Shown: positions 1 through 8,371, counted from the first letter of the stretch. The stretch is 64,000 bases of DNA from Psychrobacillus sp. FSL K6-4046 (GCF_038624605.1 NZ_CP152020.1:248001-312000); one strand, 5' to 3'. The notes: generated by a model not told the origin, from the letters alone. Program-made: numbers and translations.

Positions 1-105
1 TTCAGAAATACCATATTCGCTACTGAGATTACTCACAGGTGTACCAGATCTGTGGAGTTCGACAATTGTTTGTTTAAATTCTTGGTTATACCGTTTTTGT
101 TTCAT
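1..105 (-). CDS. IS3-family transposase OrfA, N-terminal part (partial)
   Basis: Only the first 35 residues are present; the gene continues beyond position 1. It starts MKQKRYNQEFKQTIVELH and goes on RSGTPVSNLSSEYGISE. That is the N-terminal helix-turn-helix of IS3-family OrfA proteins (transposase_8/HTH_21 type), which bind the element ends. In IS3 elements OrfA is usually fused to OrfB by programmed frameshifting; neither OrfB nor the slippery site is visible here. The ATG at 105 is the only plausible start. Confidence 0.75.
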   Translation of the reverse strand, partial: MKQKRYNQEFKQTIVELHRSGTPVSNLSSEYGISE

Positions 106-158
106 TCCGGACACGTCCTCTCTATTTATAGGATAGAGACTTAACTAACTTGTGTCCA
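1..158 (-). mobile_element. 5' end of an IS3-family insertion sequence, running off the window start
   Basis: The element enters from the left edge. It holds the first codons of an OrfA-type transposase, read leftward. Upstream of that ORF the minus strand reads a TGGACACAAG-like end near position 158, which resembles the TG...CA termini of IS3/IS150-group elements. The exact boundary is inferred because the other end lies outside the window. Confidence 0.6.
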
Positions 159-346
159 TACATCCATACTAGCATCAATTCAATACGAATGGATATCAAA
201 AATAAATGGAGACATACAAACATGAATTATTATTTCTATTAGAAGGGTAACTCTACATTGTTGCTCTTTTTTTATTTTGTAAAATAAATAGAAAAATTCA
301 GAAAATAAACTTTTGTTTTGGAGAAATTAATCATACAATAAAATTA

Positions 347-358
347 GAACGGTCGTTC
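347..358. promoter_or_regulatory. Candidate TetR-family operator (near-palindrome)
   Basis: The 12-mer GAACGGTCGTTC is an imperfect palindrome about 30 bp before the TetR-type reading frame. Its GTTC/GAAC arms and spacing are typical of autoregulatory TetR-family operators. The assignment rests on sequence form and position only. Confidence 0.45.
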
Positions 359-385
359 AAATTGACGAAAGGGGATTATTTTGTA

Positions 386-979
386 TTGAGTAGGCGTTAT
401 GACAGCTAAGAGGCAAAACGTATCATTAAGGAAAAGGCTTTTGAATTGTTTTCATTACATGGCTACAATCAGACCTCAATCGCAGATGTTTCTAAAGCTT
501 CTGGATTTAGTAAAGGTCACATTTACTATCATTTTGAAAACAAAGAGAAGTTGTTTGTTCTATTAGCACAGAATTCCATGCATGATTGGTATTCAAAATG
601 GACGGATGTTGAACAAAATTATTCATCAGCCACTGAAAAATGGTACGGAATGGCCAAGCATGTTTTGTACAATTATCAAACTCCATTGCTTAAAGCTGGA
701 GAGGAGTTAGCAGCTAATCCTAAATCATCATTGGAATCGGTCCAAAAGTTATATGAACTTGCGGTAGTGCCGATGAGCTCTTATCGTTCAATCTTTATAG
801 AAGGAATTGAATGTGATGAGTTCGAAAACGGCAATGTTGATGAATGGACTGCTCTGTTAGGAACTTGGCTCGGGGGATTATGTCAATTGACCAATACACA
901 GCCATTACAGTCACTTGAGCCTTTATTTGAACAAGCAATCACTATATTTTTAAGTTCAATCAAGAAAAGGGGAAACTGA
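386..979 (+). pseudogene. TetR/AcrR-family regulator with broken N-terminus
   Basis: From the TTG at 446 the frame runs 177 residues and contains most of a TetR DNA-binding domain (TSIADVSKASGFSKGHIYYHF) and a ligand-domain-like C-terminus. Reading back from 446 in the same frame gives EAKRIIKEKAFE, the expected first helix. A TAA at 407-409 then cuts this off from TTG 386, which follows the GAAAGGGG site at 367-374. Either a sense codon mutated to TAA, or one base was lost so that ATG 399 (MTAK) no longer joins EAKR. Starting at 446 would lose much of helix 1, so function is doubtful. The gene ends 1 base before the SGNH hydrolase start, suggesting one operon with it and the downstream SDR. 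Confidence 0.65.
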
Positions 980-980
980 T

Positions 981-1190
981 ATGAAAGTTGCATTAATTGG
1001 TGACAGCTTAACTGAGGGACGACCTGGCGTTTCGTTTGTAAATATTTTAAAAGAGAAGTTTCCGAGCGATTCGTTTGTGAATCTTGGAAAACCAGGGGAG
1101 ACTGTAAAAAGTCTATATAGTCGTCTGATAAAAACTGGTTTAGATGCTGATTTTGATGGGTCATTTGGGAATGTAAAATATTTTGTGTAA
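981..1190 (+). pseudogene. SGNH/GDSL-family hydrolase, 5' fragment (split by IS256-family insertion)
   Basis: The fragment begins MKVALIGDSLTEGRPG, the block I GDS-L motif with the nucleophile Ser of SGNH esterases/lipases. It is preceded by a good ribosome site (AAAAGGGG, just before ATG 981). Native sequence ends at 1166 after ...DADFDGSF; the last eight codons (GNVKYFV and stop) are read from the IS end. Removing the IS and one target copy joins this in frame to the fragment at 2671-3183. The joined protein would be about 232 residues, normal for the family. The interrupted protein lacks the Asn and His blocks and should be inactive. Confidence 0.85.
1159..1166. repeat. Left target-site duplication of the IS256-family element
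   Basis: GGTCATTT directly abuts the left end of the element and is repeated exactly at 2663-2670. Eight to nine bp is the usual duplication length for IS256-family elements. Confidence 0.9.
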
Positions 1191-2662
1191 ATGTATTACT
1201 ATCTTTATTCTAAACACATACTTACTTTATCCGTTAAGGGGATAAGGCTCTGCTGAAGAGCAACCTGAGCACTTAACCGATGGCCAAAAAGGAGAGGGTT
1301 TTTCTCTCTCTTTTTCTTATCTTTTTGGTCTAAATAAAGCGTAAAACTTTTGGGTGTAGCGTAGCGGAGCCCAACACGACTGTACATGAACAAGGGATAA
1401 TCCTACTAAATCCGCCCCTCAAAAATAATTTTGAATTGTCCCTCACACTCTAGCCATCCTGGAATAGGCTTATTCCATTTTTTTATGGCATCCATCGTGG
1501 CCAAATAAAGAATCTTCTTTAGTGAATTGTCCGTAGGATAGGCTGTTTTTGTCTTTGTTACCTTTCTCAGTTGGCGATGGAATCCTTCCACTGTATTGGT
1601 CGTATAAATGATTTTCCGTATCTCCGTCGGGTAGGAAAAGTAAGCTGTAAGCTCCAACCAATGTTCCTCCCAAGAACCAATAACCTTCGGATATTTATCT
1701 TTCCATGATGCCTTTACTTTTCCAAACTCAAGTTCAGCTTGCTCCAAAGTAGAAGCCTTGTATACCTTCTTTAAATCGGTCATAAACGGGTTTCGTTCCC
1801 TTGAAGGCACATACTTCATGGTATTTCGTAATTGATGGATCACACACAACTGAATATGCGTCTTTGGAAAGGTGCTCTGGATCGCTTCTGTAAAGCCAGA
1901 AAGTCCGTCCTTACACGCAATAAAGATATCTTCTACACCACGACTTTTAAGGTCTGTACAGACACCTAGCCAAAAGCTCGCGCTTTCATTTTCACCTACC
2001 CATATACCAAGGATATCCTTAATTCCATCGGAATTAATGCCGAGAACAGTATAAGCAGCTTTATTAATAATACGGTTCTCGTGCTTCACCTTGAAGTGGA
2101 CCGCATCCAAATAAACAATTGGATACACACGGTCTAAAGGGCGGGAGTGCCATTCGAAAATCTGAGGTAAAATTTTATCTGTTACCTTACTAACCAAGCT
2201 AGGAGATACTTCGACACCATATATATCTTTCATATGTGACTCGATATCTCTTGTGGACATTCCTTTGGAATACAAAGCTAAAATCTGTTCTTCTAAGCCA
2301 TTGATGGACGACTCGTAATTCTTCACGATTTGCGGTTCATATTCACCATTGCGGTCTCTAGGTATATTTAATTCTGTATTTCCAAACTTTGTTCGAATCA
2401 CCTTTGAACGATAGCCATTTCTACTGTTTCCGGTATTATTTCCTGTCGGGCTATGTTTGGAGTAGCCAAGGTGGTCTTCGATTTCGGCCTCAAATACAAG
2501 CTGTAATGTTTCTTTAAAAAGATTTTTCATCATCTCGATGATGTCATCAACAGATTGACACTCTCTAGCTAAATCCTTGATTCTCATATTTTCGTAATTT
2601 TGCATAATGATCATCTCCTATAGGAAAGTTATGGTCATTTACACAAAATTTTATACGTTCTC
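1167..2662. mobile_element. Complete IS256-family insertion sequence (about 1.5 kb)
   Basis: The ends are 27-bp imperfect inverted repeats (1167-1193 and 2636-2662, four mismatches), sharing a TTTTGTGTAAATG core. They are flanked by exact 8-bp duplications. One transposase gene lies on the minus strand. The roughly 210 bp between the left repeat and the transposase stop is non-coding or holds only weak reading frames. The element looks intact and recently inserted, because the duplication and the host gene reading frame are both preserved. Confidence 0.93.
1406..2605 (-). CDS. IS256-family (mutator-type) transposase
   Basis: About 399 residues, normal length for the family. The DDE residues are visible, numbered from the longer upstream start: Asp170 in YLDAVHFK, Asp236 in CKDGLSGF and Glu343 in TTNTVEGFHRQLRK. 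The protein cuts and joins the IS ends through a circular or figure-eight intermediate, as known for the family. The start at 2605 was chosen because the AGGAGA ribosome site overlaps the upstream ATG at 2614 but sits 9 bases before this one. No frameshift or stop is seen, so the gene appears active. Confidence 0.93.
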   Translation of the reverse strand: MQNYENMRIKDLARECQSVDDIIEMMKNLFKETLQLVFEAEIEDHLGYSKHSPTGNNTGNSRNGYRSKVIRTKFGNTELNIPRDRNGEYEPQIVKNYESSINGLEEQILALYSKGMSTRDIESHMKDIYGVEVSPSLVSKVTDKILPQIFEWHSRPLDRVYPIVYLDAVHFKVKHENRIINKAAYTVLGINSDGIKDILGIWVGENESASFWLGVCTDLKSRGVEDIFIACKDGLSGFTEAIQSTFPKTHIQLCVIHQLRNTMKYVPSRERNPFMTDLKKVYKASTLEQAELEFGKVKASWKDKYPKVIGSWEEHWLELTAYFSYPTEIRKIIYTTNTVEGFHRQLRKVTKTKTAYPTDNSLKKILYLATMDAIKKWNKPIPGWLECEGQFKIIFEGRI

Positions 2663-2670
2663 GGTCATTT
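2663..2670. repeat. Right target-site duplication of the IS256-family element
   Basis: GGTCATTT, identical to 1159-1166. Fusing across one copy restores the codons GGG TCA TTT CTT TGG of the hydrolase gene. Confidence 0.9.
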
Positions 2671-3183
2671 CTTTGGATTGGTACGAATGACGTGTATTCA
2701 AAGCTTTTGAAGGTTCAAGCGCAGCCAGTAGCTGAAAATCATGATGAATTTATAGAGCTTTATGAGCAAGTTTTAAAAATAGTGATGCCTTCTACCAAGA
2801 AGGTGGTGACGGTTTCACCCTCTATAGTAGGTGAACATATTGAAAATCAGACTAACAAGGAAATTAAAGAATTATCTGTTCTTATCCAGTCTTTAAGTGA
2901 AAAAGAGCTAATAGATTATATGAATCTCCAAACGATTTTTGAGAAAGAATTGGCTAACAGGAACAGCTCCACTTATATTTCAACTAATCCATTTCGAGTT
3001 ATGTTCGATGTATTTTTCTACAAAAGTGAAGCAAGGATTGATCGATTATCAAACGAGCGCGGTTTAAAACTTACCTTAGACGGAATACATTTGAACAGCA
3101 CTGGAGCAAGAATTGTTGCAGATGAGTATGCCACTGTGATCAGAAGTACACTTGGTGATAGTTCAATTATGGAAGTTTCTTAA
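2671..3183 (+). pseudogene. SGNH/GDSL-family hydrolase, 3' fragment
   Basis: This is the remainder of the gene that starts at 981. Immediately after the duplication the frame reads LWIGTNDVYSKLLK, containing the block III GTND motif. Near the end it reads LDGIHLNSTGARIVADEY, the block V motif with the catalytic Asp and His. A GTG at 2692 could serve as a start but has no convincing ribosome site. The next gene (SDR) begins 11 bases after the stop, so the insertion may also affect its expression. Confidence 0.85.
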
Positions 3184-3194
3184 GGGGGGAATCT

Positions 3195-4013
3195 ATGGAC
3201 ACAAAAAGAAAAGTTGCGATTGTTACTGGTGGAGCTTCCGGAATTGGTAAAGCAATTTGTGAAGAACTCATCACTCAACAGGTATTTGTCATAATAGCAG
3301 ATGTAAATAAGATAGAAGGTAAAGTTGTGGAGGATGAGCTTAATCGACAACAGAACTGTGCGCGGTATGAGTATGTGGATGTAGCTGATCATGTAAGTAT
3401 GGAAGAGTTGGTTCGGGATACTTTTAACGAACATGGTAGACTGGATTATCTGTTCAATAACGCTGGAATTACTATGTATGGTGAGTTGTATGATGTTTCA
3501 ATAGAAGACTGGAACCATATTATAGATATCAATCTATGGGGAGTCATTCATGGGACACAGATTGGCTACAAGCTCATGAAAGAGCAAGGCTTTGGTCATA
3601 TCGTAAATACTTCCTCGGCAGCAGGATTAGGCCCCTCTCCTCTGACTGCACCATATTCTGCAACGAAACATGCGATAGTAGGTCTCACGACTTCCTTGCA
3701 TTACGAGGCAAAAGAACATGGTGTGAAAGTAAGTGTACTTTGTCCCACGTTTGTAGATACGCCCATCTTTTCAAATGCTATAGCTATTAATATAGATAAG
3801 CATAAAATGATTCAACAGATGAAAAAGCAAAAGTTAATGACTCCTGAAAAGCTAGCTAAGATTACCATAAATGGTGTTCATCACAATAACCCTATTATTT
3901 GTCCGATGCCAATGCGACGAACAATGGATATCTTTTTTTCTTTGTTTCCACTAGCACATAGTAAGCTAATGGACTATGTTTGCAAAGTTGGAAGGAGAGC
4001 TCGAATATCATAA
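3195..4013 (+). CDS. SDR-family NAD(P)-dependent oxidoreductase
   Basis: A 272-residue classical short-chain dehydrogenase, predicted cytosolic. The Rossmann cofactor motif TGGASGIG is near residues 11-18, NNAG near 93, and the catalytic Ser and YSATK (Tyr-x-x-x-Lys) in the middle. Asp in the IIADVNK stretch favours NAD over NADP (inference). It has a ribosome site (AAGGGGG) 11 bases after the SGNH hydrolase stop, so it was probably the last gene of a TetR-esterase-SDR operon acting on one lipophilic or xenobiotic substrate. The substrate cannot be read from the sequence. Confidence 0.88.
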   Translation: MDTKRKVAIVTGGASGIGKAICEELITQQVFVIIADVNKIEGKVVEDELNRQQNCARYEYVDVADHVSMEELVRDTFNEHGRLDYLFNNAGITMYGELYDVSIEDWNHIIDINLWGVIHGTQIGYKLMKEQGFGHIVNTSSAAGLGPSPLTAPYSATKHAIVGLTTSLHYEAKEHGVKVSVLCPTFVDTPIFSNAIAINIDKHKMIQQMKKQKLMTPEKLAKITINGVHHNNPIICPMPMRRTMDIFFSLFPLAHSKLMDYVCKVGRRARIS

Positions 4014-4029
4014 TGTTAAAGACTTCAAG

Positions 4030-4058
4030 AAGCCCTTCCTCGTCATGAAGAAGGGCTT
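4030..4058. terminator. Rho-independent terminator after the SDR gene
   Basis: A perfect 9-bp stem, AAGCCCTTC / GAAGGGCTT, is followed by a T-containing stretch. It lies between convergent genes and could serve both strands. Confidence 0.75.
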
Positions 4059-4073
4059 TGTGGTTTATAGCTA

Positions 4074-4253
4074 TTATAGAAGCGGATAATAGGCTTCAAA
4101 GCTTGGATGGCAATAAAATGGGGGTCTTGCTCCAATTTCGGGTAGTTCAAAGGGCTTGGAGTTAGAGTTATATTGTACATTTACCTTTGCATCGGAGTAA
4201 TTTGTGAGTAGTGTTTCTGCCCCTTGGTTAAGTATTAACAAATGATTGTTCAA
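4074..4253 (-). CDS. Small hypothetical protein (59 aa)
   Basis: The protein reads MNNHLLILNQGAETLLTNYS... and ends in a Pro/Tyr/Phe-rich tail (ARPPFYCHPSFEAYYPLL). It is not recognised. A very strong ribosome site (AAAAGGAGG) lies upstream. It is too close to the ATG at 4259 but ideally spaced (7 bases) for the TTG at 4253, so TTG is preferred. There is no signal peptide or membrane segment. It converges on the SDR terminator. The strong ribosome site is the main reason to believe it is translated. Confidence 0.5.
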   Translation of the reverse strand: MNNHLLILNQGAETLLTNYSDAKVNVQYNSNSKPFELPEIGARPPFYCHPSFEAYYPLL

Positions 4254-4382
4254 CTGCATTCCTCCTTTTAATTAATAATTTATTCTTTTATCGAAAAGTA
4301 GGCACAGCACGTAGATTATTATCACCGATACAGGTAAGTTCACATAAAGTAGTTCGAAGATTAAACAAGAAGGGAGATATTA

Positions 4383-5303
4383 TTGTCCGAACAACATGAG
4401 CACAATCAAAAGTACCCTATGAATCCAAACTACGGCAAAATAACAAAGTTTCAGGAAGTTCCAATTACGGTGCCGGAGCAGCGTCAGTTAAGGCAGCCTG
4501 GTCTGGAAAGTCTGATGCATCCAAGGCCAATTATAGAGAATCCTAACTATACTGGAACGGGTAAGTTACTTGGCAAGGCGGTCTTAATAACAGGAGGAGA
4601 CAGTGGGATGGGAGCGGCTGCAGCTATAGCCTTTGCTAAGGAAGGAGCAGACGTCGCCATTGCTTATCTTGATGAGCACGAAGATGCCTATCGTACAAAA
4701 AATAGAATAGAGGAACTTGGTCAACGTTGTTTACTGTTGCCGGGAGATTTGCGAGACAAGGAGCATTGTAAGTATATAGTAGATGCAACTGTTCAAGCTT
4801 TTGGGCAGTTAAATGTTTTATGTAATCATGTAGGAATTCAATTCCAGCAGCTAAGTCTTTTAGATATTACAGATGAGCAATTTGACGATACGTTTAAAGT
4901 TAATATTTATTCCCATTTCTACACAACGCGAGCAGCTTTACCACATCTTAAGCCCGGGAGCTCTATTATTAATACTGCTTCAGTCGTTGCATATGAAGGA
5001 CATAAGCATTTAATGGATTATACGGCTACTAAAGCCGCAAATGTAGGGTTTACTCGCGCCCTTGCAAATAACCTAGTGAGCCAAGGTATTCGAGTAAATG
5101 CAATTGCACCAGGCAGAATATGGACACCGTTGATCCCTGCTAGCTTTTCAGCAGATGAGGTTACGCAAGCAGGCAATCCGATGGAACGACAAGGTCAACC
5201 TTTCGAGCTAGCACCTACCTTTGTTTATCTAGCCTCAGATGATTCACGTTTTGTCACTGGTCAAACCCTTCATGTTAATGGCGGACAAATCACTTCTTCT
5301 TAA
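4383..5303 (+). CDS. SDR-family oxidoreductase, YhdF/YdaD general-stress type
   Basis: A 306-residue SDR with the N-terminal extension (about 60 residues, Pro- and Gln-rich) typical of the Bacillus YhdF/YdaD/YhxD group. The cofactor motif is TGGDSGMG near residue 70, then Ser in NTASVV and YTATKAA (Tyr-x-x-x-Lys). The usual NNAG is replaced by NHVG, an uncommon variant. The Bacillus relatives include sigma-B-linked stress proteins; no sigma-B promoter was confirmed here. The start is a TTG preceded by GAAGGGAG. The substrate is unknown. Confidence 0.87.
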   Translation: MSEQHEHNQKYPMNPNYGKITKFQEVPITVPEQRQLRQPGLESLMHPRPIIENPNYTGTGKLLGKAVLITGGDSGMGAAAAIAFAKEGADVAIAYLDEHEDAYRTKNRIEELGQRCLLLPGDLRDKEHCKYIVDATVQAFGQLNVLCNHVGIQFQQLSLLDITDEQFDDTFKVNIYSHFYTTRAALPHLKPGSSIINTASVVAYEGHKHLMDYTATKAANVGFTRALANNLVSQGIRVNAIAPGRIWTPLIPASFSADEVTQAGNPMERQGQPFELAPTFVYLASDDSRFVTGQTLHVNGGQITSS

Positions 5304-5313
5304 AAGTTCTATT

Positions 5314-5342
5314 AAGACCATGTCCTTGTGATTTGGTCTTTT
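5314..5342 (+). terminator. Rho-independent terminator after the second SDR
   Basis: The stem AAGACCA / TGGTCTT is followed by TTT, directly after the SDR stop. Confidence 0.65.
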
Positions 5343-5474
5343 GAGTTTGTATATAGAAATACTAATTTTTCCTTTACTGAGTTTATCATCCATGTGTTTA
5401 GGTTATATAGATAAAATGAATGTCGAATTTTGTAATAGTCTTAGGGGCATTCAGTTTTAAAGGAGGTATTTGTT

Positions 5475-6101
5475 ATGAAAAAGAGAATTTTAGGTGTCAC
5501 TGCTCTTACTCTGTTGCTTGCAGCCTGCTCTGATGAGGAGACGACAGTGAAGGAAAAAGACCAAACTGAAGAAAACAAGCAAGAAGAAGTCGTAGAAGAT
5601 GAGGAATTTTCACTCGAGGTGACGGATGAAGAATGGCTAGCATTATCTAACCAAAGTAAGTGGTGGGAGGAAAATGACTTAACGGAGCCAGAATTTGGAC
5701 AAGCTGTAATCGTCCAATTTGATGAGGATACAATCCCCGAGGTAGTTATTCCTTATACTCAAGCTAAAGAGGAGCCTCAAGGTTTGCTTATTGGAAAGTA
5801 CAATGAGGGCGAAGAAAAATGGGCTATCTCTCAAAATATACCGGTTGATAATAGCTTGAAAATAGAAATATTAGAAGACAAACTAACTTTCAGTAACGGT
5901 ACTGAAGTACTTGTTACTCAAGAAAGTGACGATCAAAACAAAACATTAGCAACCTATAAATACTCCAAAGAAGATGATGAAGTAATAGCTACAAGAATTG
6001 ATGTAGATGTGGACCAACCTATCGAGGTAGATCCAGCAGAAAATACAATTAGCTATTTTGTTGATGGAGAAGAGAAGAAAGAGACGGTAGAAGAGGAGTA
6101 A
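5475..6101 (+). CDS. Hypothetical acidic lipoprotein
   Basis: 208 residues. It has a short lipoprotein signal peptide (MKKRILGVTALTLLLAAC, predicted lipidated Cys18), then a Glu/Asp/Lys-rich linker and a mature domain without recognisable motifs. It is predicted to be anchored to the outer face of the membrane. The ribosome site is AAAGGAGG, 8 bases before ATG. It forms a single-gene unit closed by a shared terminator. No family was recognised. Confidence 0.78.
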   Translation: MKKRILGVTALTLLLAACSDEETTVKEKDQTEENKQEEVVEDEEFSLEVTDEEWLALSNQSKWWEENDLTEPEFGQAVIVQFDEDTIPEVVIPYTQAKEEPQGLLIGKYNEGEEKWAISQNIPVDNSLKIEILEDKLTFSNGTEVLVTQESDDQNKTLATYKYSKEDDEVIATRIDVDVDQPIEVDPAENTISYFVDGEEKKETVEEE

Positions 6102-6146
6102 TCATCTTCTTCTCTATCTTGACTCTTACAGGATTATAGTGCACAA

Positions 6147-6182
6147 AAAAACAGTCCCTAATTCAGACTAGGGGCTGTTTTT
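6147..6182. terminator. Bidirectional terminator between convergent lipoprotein genes
   Basis: A stem of AAAAACAGTCCCTA pairs with TAGGGGCTGTTTTT (one G-U). There is an A-run on the left and a T-run on the right, so it can terminate both strands. Confidence 0.85.
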
Positions 6183-6519
6183 ATATGACCTCATTGTAAA
6201 GAATTCCTTCTCCATCCTCTAGCTCTATAACTTTTAAGTAACTCTCGTTTTTGACGAAAACACTTTTATATACTTTATTGCCATCTTTATCTTCAAAAAA
6301 GATAACTCGAGTTTCTTCGTTATCAGTTTCAATATTTGCTAAGTATACTTGCAAATCAATAATATTATTTAAAATAGGATACTCGGGTAAATCATTGAGG
6401 ACTTGATTTTCTTCTGGTAACTCTTCTATTAATTCAACGGGTACTACCTCTTCCTCTTGAGGACTGGAACAACCCGTTATTATAACAGATCCTACTATAG
6501 CTATTAATAATTTCTTCAC
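6181..6519 (-). CDS. Small hypothetical lipoprotein
   Basis: 112 residues from GTG 6519, chosen because AAAGGAG lies 8 bases upstream; a longer frame to 6555 would put extra residues before the signal peptide. The signal is KKLLIAIVGSVIITGC, with lipidated Cys in the ITGC lipobox. The mature part is acidic with no known motif. It converges on the 5475-6101 lipoprotein and shares its terminator. Function unknown. Confidence 0.7.
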   Translation of the reverse strand: MKKLLIAIVGSVIITGCSSPQEEEVVPVELIEELPEENQVLNDLPEYPILNNIIDLQVYLANIETDNEETRVIFFEDKDGNKVYKSVFVKNESYLKVIELEDGEGILYNEVI

Positions 6520-6709
6520 TTTGCAGGCTCCTTTATAAATTTTTATATGATGCATTTTTGGAATAAAAGTTATCCCTTAAATAATTATCCTAAAATACTG
6601 AATATATGAAGTCAAATGATAGCTCTTCCCAAACTGTCACCTTTCAAGAAAAATCGTAATAGTATAAGCTGATAAGAATTATTATGAAGCATCATTTAGG
6701 AGAGTGCCT

Positions 6710-8143
6710 ATGCCTGCTATTACAGGAAAACAATATATAGATCGGATAGATCAGTTGAACTCGGAAATTTGGGTTGACGGAAAAAGAGTAACGGGGAAGA
6801 TCTCCGAACACCCCGCTTTCAAAGGGGTCATGAAGAGCCAAGCAGCATTATTTGATATGCAGCATGACCCAAATTTAAAAGATATATTAACCTATCCTTC
6901 TCCAACTACTGGAGATTCTGTTGGGCTTTCTTTTCTAGAACCAAAAACAAAAGAAGATTTAGTGAAAAAAAGGATGATGGTTCAGGAATGGGCTCGAGCG
7001 ACCAATGGTCTAATGGGAAGAAGTCCAGATTATATGAATACAACTTTAATGGCTTATGCGTCTTCCGCAAAATTACTGGAAGGTAAAAATAGCTGTTTTC
7101 CTCAGTATCTCCAATCTTACTTTGAATATGTACGAGAAAATGATTTAACTTTAACTCACAGTTTCATTGAGCCACAGGTAAATCGAACTTTCTACTATTT
7201 AGAAGATGAAAAAGAACCAATTGCAGCTAAGGTCATCGGTGAAAATGAGGAAGGAATTATTATAAAGGGTGCTCGTCTGCTTGCAACGCAAGGAGGTATG
7301 ACGGATGAAATATTAGTATACTCCATGGGACCAATTATAGATGAAGGGAAGGGCTATTTTTTCTCTATCCCAAGTAACACGAAGGGCGTAAAATTTATAT
7401 GTCGGGAGTCATTAGTTGGAGGAGATTCTTCCTTTAATTATCCGCTGAGCTCCAAATATGATGAAATGGATACCATTGTGGTTTTTGATGATGCGGTAGT
7501 CCCGTGGGACCGTGTATTTATTTATGATGACCCAATGACGGCCAATGATTTTATGATTAGTAGCTCCTTCCAACCGTTCACCCTACACCAGGTAATATCT
7601 AGACAGATTGTTAAAACTGAATTTGTCTTAGGAATTGTCCAGTCTATTATTAAAACTATTAATATAGCAGAATACCAGCATGTTCAGGAAAAGGCGGCAG
7701 AGGTAATTGTAGCATTAGAATCTTTAAAAGCGTTGTTAATGAAATCAGAGATAGATGCGAAAATAAATCGATTTGGTTTAATGGAGCCAGATAGAGCTAC
7801 ATTGCATGCTGCTATCACTGTTTATCCGAAGGTCTACCCAAGACTAGCGGAAATCGTACAGTTATTAGGTGCTAGTGGTTTAATGACCATTCCAACAGAA
7901 AATGATTTTAACTCACCGATTAGAAGGGACCTCGACCAATACTTGCAGGCAAAGGCAGCCCCAGCTGAAGAACGTGTAAAGCTATTCCGCCTTGCTTGGG
8001 ATCTTACGATGAGTCCCTTCGGAACAAGACAAACCATTTATGAGCGTTTTTTCTTTGGAGATCCAATTCGCGTAGCAAGCCAGCTCTACTTTGCCTATGA
8101 TAAAGAGCCTTATGTTCAACGTATTAAAGATATATTGAAGTGA
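6710..8143 (+). CDS. HpaB-family flavin-dependent hydroxylase (4-hydroxyphenylacetate 3-monooxygenase large component-like)
   Basis: 477 residues, the usual length for the HpaB/PvcC/4-hydroxybutyryl-CoA dehydratase superfamily. An acyl-CoA-dehydrogenase-like fold is suggested by segments such as GRSPDYMN near the N-terminus, ATQGGMTDE mid-protein and FDDAVVPWDRVF. Known members use FADH2 supplied by a separate HpaC-type reductase to ortho-hydroxylate phenols. No reductase gene is next to it, so a partner must lie elsewhere. The ATG at 6710 is preferred over GTG 6704, which overlaps the AGGAG site. The true substrate may not be 4-hydroxyphenylacetate. Confidence 0.85.
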   Translation: MPAITGKQYIDRIDQLNSEIWVDGKRVTGKISEHPAFKGVMKSQAALFDMQHDPNLKDILTYPSPTTGDSVGLSFLEPKTKEDLVKKRMMVQEWARATNGLMGRSPDYMNTTLMAYASSAKLLEGKNSCFPQYLQSYFEYVRENDLTLTHSFIEPQVNRTFYYLEDEKEPIAAKVIGENEEGIIIKGARLLATQGGMTDEILVYSMGPIIDEGKGYFFSIPSNTKGVKFICRESLVGGDSSFNYPLSSKYDEMDTIVVFDDAVVPWDRVFIYDDPMTANDFMISSSFQPFTLHQVISRQIVKTEFVLGIVQSIIKTINIAEYQHVQEKAAEVIVALESLKALLMKSEIDAKINRFGLMEPDRATLHAAITVYPKVYPRLAEIVQLLGASGLMTIPTENDFNSPIRRDLDQYLQAKAAPAEERVKLFRLAWDLTMSPFGTRQTIYERFFFGDPIRVASQLYFAYDKEPYVQRIKDILK

Positions 8144-8192
8144 TAGGGGAATGAATCTAGAAACAGACTTGTAGTAATACCGAACAAAAAGA

Positions 8193-8311
8193 GAATCGGT
8201 CGGTTATGGTGCATAATAGGTCGGTCCAGTGAGAAAATCGGTCGGTCGCCGCGAATAATCGGTCGGTTCGCACAGAAAACCGGTCGGTTCAGGCAAATAA
8301 TCGGTCGGTTC
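8193..8311. repeat. Array of six 21-bp-period TCGGTCGGT repeats (array 1)
   Basis: Core copies start at 8196, 8217, 8238, 8259, 8280 and 8301, exactly 21 bp apart. Cores are TCGGTCGGT in four copies, TAGGTCGGT and CCGGTCGGT in the others. The 12-bp spacers vary but end A-rich (AATAA, GAAAA). Because 21 is divisible by 3, the minus strand reads as an open frame with a repeating NRPI-like heptad. It lies between convergent gene ends, just before a terminator. A second six-copy array of the same design is at 45.0 kb. Confidence 0.9.
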
Positions 8312-8331
8312 CACTCACTCATCACATAATT

Positions 8332-8365
8332 AAGGCAAGGATGCTTATTTCTGCATCCTTGCCTT
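8332..8365. terminator. Rho-independent terminator between hpaB-like gene and 2-hydroxyacid oxidase gene
   Basis: A perfect 13-bp stem, AAGGCAAGGATGC / GCATCCTTGCCTT, with a short loop and a T-rich right flank. It is probably shared by the convergent genes. Confidence 0.9.
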
Positions 8366-8371
8366 TTCTCT

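Noticed and set aside
883-1164. Minus-strand 93-codon frame over the TetR end and SGNH start
   Set aside because: It is antisense to two convincing coding segments and lacks a ribosome site.
1205-1393. Minus-strand 62-codon frame inside the IS256-family element
   Set aside because: No family resemblance and no start signals; it is the non-coding 3' flank of the transposase gene.
8193-8311. CRISPR array
   Set aside because: The 21-bp unit has a 9-bp core and 12-bp spacers, far shorter than CRISPR repeats and spacers, and there are no cas genes.
8116-8325. Open frame on the minus strand with a repeated NRPI heptad
   Set aside because: It is open only because the 21-bp repeat period is a multiple of three. 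It has no ribosome site and overlaps an array of DNA repeats.
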